Source: Edaphochlamys debaryana (Eukaryota; Chlorophyta; Chlorophyceae; Chlamydomonadales). Taken from it: a stretch of 64,000 nt of DNA. Below the pieces are notes generated by a model, which saw only the letters and a list, made by a program, of their open reading frames with translations, did not search any database and was not told the DNA's origin. The stretch spans positions 496,001 to 560,000 of the forward strand of contig JAEHOE010000002.1 of NCBI GenBank assembly GCA_016858145.1. Direction: 5' to 3'. A program made the position numbers and the translations under genes. Positions 56,598 to 64,000 of this stretch are shown piece after piece (position 1 is the stretch's first letter; the number at the start of each line of letters is the position of its first letter).

Positions 56598-58381
56598 ATG
56601 GCGAAAGCCACAACAATTAAAGATGCTATCAAGTTATTCGAAGAGAAGAGGAGCTGCGTCGCGACGGAGGCAGAGAAGGTCCGTAGAAGCAGCCTGTTCC
56701 CGACATCATAGCATCGTGCGCGAGGTTCAAAGCGCTCGACATCACAGTTGGCAATACATGGTGCAGGTCGAGCTGCATGGCATGTGTCCGCCCATCGAGA
56801 AGATGGACGCCACGCTATCCACGCTCAAGGCGTGCAAGTGGGTGAACACGAGAGGGGGGGCGGTGGGGGGATCGGTGGGGGAGCCCAACACGCCCGGCAC
56901 GCGCGTCTGGCCTCGCCTTGGCCGCAGGCCCGTGCCAACTGAGCCCCCCCACTTCTCGCAGGCACCTGGCGCTCTCCACCAACAACATTGAGAAGATTAG
57001 CAGCTTGTCAGGCATGGAGAACCTACGGATCCTCTCGCTAGGGCGAAACCTCATTAAGAAGATTGAGAACCTGGACGCCGTAGCGGACACGCTGGAGGAG
57101 CTCTGGATCTCATACAACCAGATTGCCAGCTTGGTGAGTCCCGGGCAATGTGGACCTGTGCTCTTGGTGGGCAGAGGGGATACGCATGTAAGGCACCCCT
57201 TGCAACACGAGCAGCGAGTAGCGGGGGTACACATCGTGGGAGCATCACGGTGTGGGGGGCTGGGGCCACATGCCGCCCGCTATTGATAACGGCATCCTGG
57301 TAGATATGGAACTGAGCCTCTGTAGCGCTGGAGGGGCGGCGGTACGAGCCCGGGCACATCGCACGGGAGCGGCGTCGCCAAGCTGGCGCCAGCCGCACGG
57401 ATGCTCCGGCGTGGGCTCAGGCACCTCAGCTCGGGGAGCTGGTCATCCGCAGGGCCGAGTCTGCAGCCGGGGTCCTCAACCTGCTCCGGTTCAGGACATG
57501 TCCCCCTTCACCTTGCATACGGTAATGGACAGTCGTGACAACGGTTGTGGATGCGCTGAGCATGTATCACGACCGCGCGCCGCGCAGGAGCTTCCCTCCC
57601 CACCCCACCCAACACCACCAGTCCTGCCGAGGAGCTGGTCAGCCTTCACGGGCTCTTCCCTGGGCTGCCCCCCGTCCTGCGTCCTCCTCTCACTCCTTAC
57701 AGCAAACCACCACCCCTGTCCCCTCCTCCCACCCACCCACCCCATCACGTCCTCCCTCCCGCCCACCCCCACCCACCCCCATCACATCCTCCCTCCCGCC
57801 CACCCCACCCACCCCCATCACATCCTCCCTCCCGCCCACCCCCACCCAACCCCATCACCTCCTCCTCCCGCCCACCCCCACCCACCCACCCCAGTCCGGC
57901 ATCGAGAAGCTGGTCAACCTGCGCGTGCTCTTCATGTCCAACAACAAGATCACCAACTGGTCCGAGGTGGACAAGCTGGCGGCGCTGGACAAGCTGGAGG
58001 ACCTGCTGCTGGCAGGAAACCCGCTCTACAACGACTACAAGGACAACAACGCCACGAGCGAGTACCGGATAGAGGTGCGAGCGTGGGCATCAGGGCAGGA
58101 GGGTCGGAGGGCTGGGTGGAAGGTACTGGTCCGTGAGCGGTATGTGAGGGGTGGGCGGGACGGGGCGGGCTGTCAGGTACACCAGCACCGATGCCGGCTG
58201 GGTGCTACCTGCCTTCCCCTCAACCCTCCCTGCCCCCTGCCCCTCAACCCTGCCCCTGCCCTGCACCCCCCCCACTCCCCCCTCCCAGGTGGTGAAGCGG
58301 CTGCCCAACCTCAAGAAGCTGGACGGCATGCCGGTGGACGTGGACGAGCGGGAGCAGGCCAATGCCGCAAGAGGGGCGTAG
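56598..58381 (+). CDS. DNAL1: Outer-arm dynein light chain 1 (LC1)
   Basis: Five exons join in phase: 56598-56678, 56767-56837, 56962-57133, 57895-58074 and 58289-58381; 198 residues, the length of Chlamydomonas LC1. LC1 is a leucine-rich-repeat protein that binds the motor domain of the gamma heavy chain and tethers the outer dynein arm to a tubulin site, modulating beating. Seen directly: the start [17 protein letters not shown], then LRR units [60 protein letters not shown] and [20 protein letters not shown]. The cap follows ([20 protein letters not shown], then [20 protein letters not shown]). Chlamydomonas uses the name DLU1. The long third intron is full of CCCACCC-type repeats. TGTAA motifs follow at 58830 and 58967. 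Confidence 0.97.
57721..57890 (+). repeat. C-rich minisatellite in LC1 intron 3
   Basis: About four to five imperfect units of 30-36 bases (CATCACATCCTCCCTCCCGC with CCACCCACCCC) fill the polypyrimidine tract directly before the exon-4 acceptor. Confidence 0.8.
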
Positions 58382-58829
58382 GCGGGGGGAGCGGGAGCTG
58401 GGGCGGAGGCGGGGAGCAAGGAACGGGAGGCGGGCAACGCTGGAAGAGGCGCCCGGGCGGGAGGCGACGATGGGGCGTGGGCGTGGGCAGGGAGGCAGTC
58501 CAGCCCGCCTAGAGGGGCGGAGCCTGGCGGCTGTGTGGGTGCCCTGGGGGCGTGGGGAGCGAGGTGCAGGAGGAGGGGGTTTGCGGCGAGAGGAGCGCGG
58601 GCGGCGGTAGAGGAAGCGTGGTGTGGAGGGTGGTGAGGGAAGGAGCGGCGCGTAATGCGCCGCAGGGGTGGTGCAGACTGGGGGTGGATGGGACGCTGGG
58701 AGGTCAAGGCCGCAGAGTTGCAGAGGAAGCATGCAGGGGATGGGGCCAGTCTGCGCGCGGAAAGGGCGGCGGCAGCTGCCCGGAAGGGGTCTCCCTGCGG
58801 TACGCGGTGACCCCACGGCTTTCCCTTCG

Positions 58830-58834
58830 TGTAA
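58830..58834 (+). terminator. TGTAA polyadenylation motif of dynein LC1
   Basis: It lies about 450 bases after the LC1 stop codon. A second TGTAA follows at 58967-58971. Confidence 0.5.
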
Positions 58835-59295
58835 GCACTGAGCGTCAGGCTAGGTTAGAGTACAGTGCGCCCACGGTTACCGAGGGGAATGGGTCGCGTA
58901 GCAGATCGGGTGGGGTGCTCAGCCCTCGTTTTCCGCCCCCGTGGGGGCGCCCCGCTTGTGCCTTCGTGTAAGACTGCCGCCGTCCAGCATCGTTGGTGTG
59001 CGGGCATGTCATGGGACGTGGCAGGGGGTCAGGGCACACGCATAAGCGACAGAGCGGCATGGCAGTGGGCCGTTGAGGCGCTCTCCGCCCGCAAGGCAGG
59101 CCTCCCCGGTGGTAGAGAGGGGGGCTCACACGCTGGGGGAGGAAGCCGCAGGGAGCTAGGGACTTAAAGCAACTGGATAAGGCAGGAACCCCCGCCTCCT
59201 CTAGACGGGGACCGCGTGACCGCTGCACAAAAAGAGGAGGCAGTTTGGAAGGCGGCGTGGTGAACCGTGTGCTGGGGTCAATCCTTTCTGGCGCC

Positions 59296-59300
59296 TTACA
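59296..59300 (-). terminator. TGTAA polyadenylation motif of GMP synthase
   Basis: TTACA on the plus strand lies about 710 bases beyond the GMP synthase stop codon at 60008. Confidence 0.45.
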
Positions 59301-60007
59301 GCATCAGCCGACAGCGCCGTGCTCCTGCAGATCCATACCCGGGCGCGCGGGGCGACCCAGTGTTCCGTGTGTGGCCCATATGCGGATTGGGCGCACACCG
59401 CACAGCAAACCTAACCCGCCCAGCCTCGTCCAATCACCGGTAGCCTGTCTCGGTTCATTCGGCCATAATAGCTTGGCGTCACGGCACCATAGTGAGACGC
59501 AAAACTCAAGGTCCAGTCCGTCAAAGAGCGTCAGTCAATCCTAGTCTGTCAGCGCTGCTCGACCTCAGCCCAGTAACGAAACGTCGCCCGCACCTCCTCG
59601 CGCCTACTACAGCCTGCAAGCCCCCACCTGTTTCCGAGCCTTCCGCATGTCCGTCACGGCCCCTTAAACCGTCCGCCCTTCGACCCAAGTCCCCCTACCC
59701 GCTGCGACCTGCCCCCCGCAGCTTCATGCACAGTGCTCTTATCGCAGCCCCTGCCGTGATCCCGTACCTAGCAGACGCTCTAACGCAGCGCCCTCCACCT
59801 CCTCCATCGCCCGAACAGCCTAAACCCACCCTCCCTCAACGCTCCCAGGCCTGGCCTCTCAGCCCGGCCGCCACGCCTGCCCGTCCCCGCCCGCCACAAC
59901 TCCCGGCCTGCGTTCCCCAGCGCACCGACCGCTCGATGCGAGCCGCAGCGCTGCGCTGTGCCGCGCCACGCCAGAAGTTGTTCCGAGCAGGGGCCGAGGC
60001 GAGCCGC

Positions 60008-63000
60008 TTACTCCCACTCAATGGTGCCCGGCGGCTTGGACGTGATGTCGTAGCACACGCGGTTGACCGAGCGGACCTGCGGTTGGTGGTTGGACGAGCA
60101 CCCGAGGGGCGGCACCCGTCAGTCCCACTTCCGCCAAACGTCGACAGCGCCGCTGCTGACGGGACCGGGCAGACACCACCGTGTGGGTCCCGCGGAGGCG
60201 GCAGAGGAGGCCCCTCCCCGAGGCAGTAGGGCCTCAGCCAACCCACATCCGCTAGCTCTCCCAACGCCAATCCCCAAGGGACGCTGTCCCCCGCCCACCA
60301 AGGCCGCCGTCCCCCGCCCACCTTGTTGCAGATGCGGGTGGACACGTCGCGCAGGAAGGCGGGCGTGAAGCTGTACCAGTCGGCCGTCATGCCGTCTGCC
60401 GAGGTGACGGCGCGGAGGGCCACCACGTGCGCGTGGGAGCGCTGGTCTCCCTGAGAGGGGGTGGGGTGGGGGGGAGGAGGGAGCAGGAAGCGAGGGGTGA
60501 GGCGGGCAGGCAAGGGGGGGCAGGCGCGGGGACGCGGGAGGGCGTGGGAGAGGGCCGGGCACGGGCGTGGCGCTGTGATGGCAGGCGGAGGAGGAGAGGG
60601 GGATGCTGGGCGTGCTGGGTGTATGATGCTCTGGGAGAGGGAGCTGCGCACCTGCACGCCCACGGCCTTGATGGGCAGGAACACGGCGAACGCCTGCCAG
60701 ATCTCGTCGTACAGCCCGTACTCGCGGATCGTGTTGATGAAGATCTCGTCCACCTGGAAGAGGCAGCATTATACACTCGGTCAGCCCCGGCCGCGCCTCC
60801 CTCGATTCGGCCCACCTTGCTCAGAGCAACTGTTCCTGTTCCTGCCATCGTCCCCTTCAGCGCAGCGTGTCCAGCTTCTTGCCCTCCCCAGTCCCCACAA
60901 CTGCCCCCCGCCCCAGTCCCCACCACTGGCCCCACCTGACGACCCTCCGTCCTCCGCTCCCCACCCGTGCCCCCTCCTCATCCCCTGGCCCCACGCCCCA
61001 CCTCCCGCAGGGTGTCCAGCTTGCCCTCCTCCGTCACGTCGCCCAGCACGCGCACCGCCAGGCCGGGGCCGGGGAAGGGGTGGCGCTTGATGAACTGCTC
61101 GGGCACACCCAGCAGCCGCCCGATGGCGCGGACCTTAGGGGGGTGGGGGGTGGGAGGAGGAAACGGTTAGCGTGTGCGAGGGAGGACGTTGGAAGCGGGG
61201 CGACCGGGCTCCTGCGTTCGCTGTCCGCCCACACCCCGCCCGCTCCTCCCTGCCCGTACCCCGCTGGGGACTCGCCCCCCTCTCCCCCCCCACCGACAAG
61301 ACCCTGCAGCCCACCCAGCCCCCGTCCTCGCTCCCCTTTCACCGCTCCCCTTTTCGCCCTCCCCTCCCTTTTCCCCCCCTCCACCACAGCCCTGCCCCCA
61401 CCTCGTCCTTGAAGAGCTCCCGGAAGGGCTCGATGAGCGTGAACTGCAGGTCCTTGGGCAGGCCGCCCACGTTGTGGTGCGACTTGATGGTGTGGCTGTG
61501 CTTCTGGCCGGAGCCGGGGGGCGGGCAGGACTCAATCACGTCGGGGTACCTGGGGTGAGAGAGGAGGGAGGGGGGGGGGTGAGAGAGGGAGACGAGGGAC
61601 GGTCAGGCTGGTGGATACACCCCGCTGTCGCTTCCCTTTAGCCGCCAGCCCTGCCGCTCCCAGCCCTTTCCGCCGCTGCTGCCACTGCCCCCGTGTCCAC
61701 ACGGCCCCCCCCTCCCCCGCCGTAGCCCGCCCATCCCTGTGTGAACTCGCAACCCAGCCCACCAGACCCCCACTCACAGGGTGCCCTGCACCAGGAACTT
61801 GGGCTTCATCCCCAGGCGCTTCTCAATCTCGTTGGCCTGTGGTGGGGTGGGGGGGTCGGAGGGGGGGAGGGCGGTGGGGAGCGCGCGGGTGAGCTCCCAG
61901 GACACCCCGTGCACTGCATCGCCAAGCCCCCCCTTGCCTCCCCCCTTGCCTCCCCCCTTGCCTCCCCCCTTGCCTCCCCCCTTGCCTCCCCCCTTGCCTC
62001 CCCCCTTGCCTCCCCCCTTGCCTCCCCCCTTGCCTCCCCCCTTGCCTCCCCCCTTGCCTCCCCCCTTGCCTCCCCTTCCCTCTCCCCCCCACCTGCGTCT
62101 TGAACACCTCGATGAACTCGGCGCCGATGGCCTTGCGCTTGGCCTCGGGGTCCGACATGCCCTTGAGGCGGTCCAGCATGGCCTTGGAGTGGTCCACGCA
62201 GGTCACGGGCAGGTGCAGGTGGTTGATGAACGTGTCCATCACGCGCTGCTGCTCCTGTGGGGGGCAAGGCGGGGGGAGGGGGAGTTGGGGGGGGGAGGCG
62301 TGAGTGGGGGGGGGGGGATGGGATGGAGTGGGGGTGCGCTGAGCCCAAAACCACCACCGCGAGCGTCCTCCACACGGGAACGTCTCCTCCCCGGCCCGGC
62401 AAGGCGGGGCAGTCCCGCTCAGCCCCACCACCCCTATGCCCCCCCCCTCCTCCACCGTCCCCTCCACATCCAGCCCCCTTCCCTCCCCACCCCGCTCTTC
62501 CACCCCTCCTCCCCACCCCGCTCTTTCCCCCCCATCCCCTGCCCCCCCCCCTCACGTTGAACCGCAGCAGGCCGTTGTCCACGAAGACGCAGTGCAGGCG
62601 GTCGCCCAGCACCTTGTGCACCAGCGTGGCGGCCACCGTGGAGTCCACGCCGCCAGACAGGGCGCAGATGGCGTGGTCCTCGGGGCCGACCTGGGGGGAG
62701 GTAAGGAGGGGTGGTAGGGGTGGGGGTGGGGGTAAGGATGGGGTAGGCAGGAGCGGGGGTATGAAGATTTGCGTCAAGCTGGGGTCAAACCCACGACCGC
62801 AGCATAAGGCAGGGTGGCCCCCCGGCGACCCCAGGCTCTCTCTCCGCAGGTGGAGGGCCTGCCCTGCGTGCAGGGATGATGCCGGAGCTGCTGTCCCCCT
62901 CCCCCCTCCCATCCCTCAGCCCCCCTCTCCCTCCCCCCTCCCCACATCTCACCAGCGCCGCGATCTTCTTCAGCTGCTCCTCCAGCACCTGGCCCATGTT

Positions 63001-63936
63001 CCAGTCGGCGGGGACCTGTCAGGGGGGGAAGGGAAGAGGGGGGGGGGAGGGTGAGGAGGCGGACAAGAGGGCGGGCGGGAAGAGCTCGTGAGCGGCGGTT
63101 TGTCGTCAGCTGCGTCCCATACACCATCCCAGCAATGGGGATACAGGCTATAGCAACGTATCGGTCACGCACCTGGGCGATGCCGATGAGGAAGTGCTTG
63201 ATCATCTCCATGCCGTGCTCCGTGTGCATGACCTCGGGGTGGAACTGGAAGCCGTAGATGCGCTTCTCGGCGTTCTCGATAGCCACGATGGCGCCCTGTG
63301 GGGGAGAGGGGGGTGGAGGCAAGAGGGGGGGGAAGGAGGGTAAGGGAGCTGATGGGGGTGGGGTAGGTGGAGTGGGGGAGGGGCGGGGCAGCGGCGTTGG
63401 CTGTGTTGGCAGGCGTGCCAATGTGGCTGCCAAGCGCGGGAGCTGGCAGGTGAGGCTTGGGGCTGGCCCCTGGGTGGGTCCTAGAGGGGCTGCGGGGGGC
63501 TGGCACCGCGCCCTGACGCCTCCGGGGGCCCAGCTACCCCCCCAGGCCCTTGGACCCCCCCCCCCGGACCCCCCTGACCCCCTACCTGGTGGCTCTTGGC
63601 GACGGCGGTGAAGCCGGCCGGCAGGGTGACGGCCTCGTCTCCGTGGCTCATCCACACGTTGACGGTGGTGGAGGAGAGGAAGGAGAAGAGCTGGGAGGAG
63701 GGGGCAATGTCCATAGGCATGCGGCCATACTCGCCACCGTGCACGGCGGGCTTGACCTCGCCGCCCAGGATGTGGGTGATCATTTGCATGCCGTAGCAGA
63801 TGCCCAGGATGGGGATGTTGTTCTCGCCGCAGTACTCGAAGAAGCCGTCGGGCACGCGGGGCGAGCCCTCAACGTGCACGGAGTTGGGGCCGCCCGAGAG
63901 GATGATGCAGCGGGGGCTCACGGACTTGATGCGGTC
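60008..63936 (-). CDS. GMP synthase (glutamine-hydrolysing), 5'-partial
   Basis: Eleven minus-strand exons are present: 63936-63586, 63295-63173, 63015-62953, 62690-62556, 62254-62093, 61836-61778, 61549-61402, 61133-61002, 60753-60652, 60450-60322 and 60076-60008; 490 codons, all in phase. The enzyme converts XMP, ATP and glutamine to GMP in purine synthesis. Seen directly: class I glutamine amidotransferase motifs [18 protein letters not shown] (nucleophile Cys) and FQFHPEV (His). The ATP-pyrophosphatase P-loop is [16 protein letters not shown], with FVDNGLLR. The synthetase and dimerisation parts include [29 protein letters not shown] and the C terminus [18 protein letters not shown]. The N-terminal ~60 residues, with the oxyanion strand, lie in one or more exons to the right of the window. 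The exon at 61133 uses an AAG acceptor. Confidence 0.95.
61924..62082 (-). repeat. 13-bp minisatellite in a GMP synthase intron
   Basis: About 12 near-perfect 13-bp units (CTTGCCTCCCCCC on the plus strand, GGGGGGAGGCAAG on the coding strand) lie directly after the donor of the exon ending at 62093. They are G-rich in the transcript and could fold as G-quadruplexes. The LPPP-type open frame on the plus strand is an artefact. Confidence 0.95.
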
Positions 63937-64000
63937 CTGCGAAAAGTAGAGCGGCCAGGATGAGCTTCTTGATCACAGGGTGTCGACGGAGGTCACGCCA

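Larger units (their letters stand above)
58382..60007. other. Convergent intergenic region LC1 / GMP synthase
   Basis: It contains both 3' UTRs: TGTAA for LC1 at 58830-58834 and 58967-58971, and TTACA (minus-strand TGTAA) at 59296-59300 for GMP synthase. The first ~230 bases are strongly G/A-rich. No further gene is supported. Confidence 0.6.

Noticed and set aside
61741..62103. Plus-strand LPPP-repeat open frame
   Set aside because: It is produced by the C-rich 13-bp repeat in an intron of the minus-strand GMP synthase gene.

Overview
The window is nuclear DNA of a GC-rich green alga, most likely of the Chlamydomonadales (Chlamydomonas/volvocine group). The evidence is direct: intron-dense genes with GTGAG/GTGCG/GTGGG donors and C-rich tracts before the acceptors, strong G/C bias at third codon positions, TGTAA polyadenylation motifs, and axonemal genes (CFAP45/FAP45 and outer-arm dynein light chain 1) at the expected algal sizes. 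Almost no gene is one open frame. Models were built by joining exons whose phases agree at every junction, and exon coordinates are given in each entry.

Layout from left to right. 1.3-2.5 kb (+): a small dual-acylation protein resembling the p97/VCP-interacting protein SVIP. 3.7-7.7 kb (+): an 11-exon subtilase whose catalytic His and Ser are replaced and whose last exon carries a frameshift. 8.7-12.8 kb (-): plastid coproporphyrinogen III oxidase. 13.3-18.9 kb (+): a tail-anchored TPR co-chaperone of the OEP61/TPR7 type, which shares a ~470 bp bidirectional upstream region with the oxidase. 20.1-21.1 and 22.8-23.9 kb (+): two tandem paralogues of an unrecognised family. 25.0-29.4 kb (-) and 31.7-36.7 kb (+): a head-to-head inverted duplication of a large MYND zinc-finger gene, each copy with a different single-base frameshift near its 5' end. 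38.0-39.8 kb (-): an unrecognised gene. 40.7-43.3 kb (+): CFAP45. 44.4-54.0 kb (+): a ~2330-residue CMTR2-type mRNA cap 2'-O-methyltransferase with a G-patch and a second, degenerate methyltransferase-like fold. 54.3-55.7 kb (+): a small unknown gene. 56.6-58.4 kb (+): dynein LC1. 60.0-63.9 kb (-): GMP synthase, whose 5' end lies beyond the window.

There is no operon logic and no defence or mobile-element cassette. The genes are ordinary housekeeping, ciliary and lineage-specific loci, arranged as divergent or convergent pairs. The unexpected structure lies mostly in the introns. Many contain one to several decayed copies of the tail of the preceding exon together with its 5' splice site (or, in one case, the next exon start and its acceptor). 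Several introns have grown into minisatellites, and one 31-bp array has 12 copies. I consider this recurrent splice-site duplication the most interesting signal, followed by the pseudo-subtilase, the composite cap methyltransferase, the MYND inverted pair and the tandem orphan family. All functional calls rest on motif recognition by eye; no alignments or searches were run.
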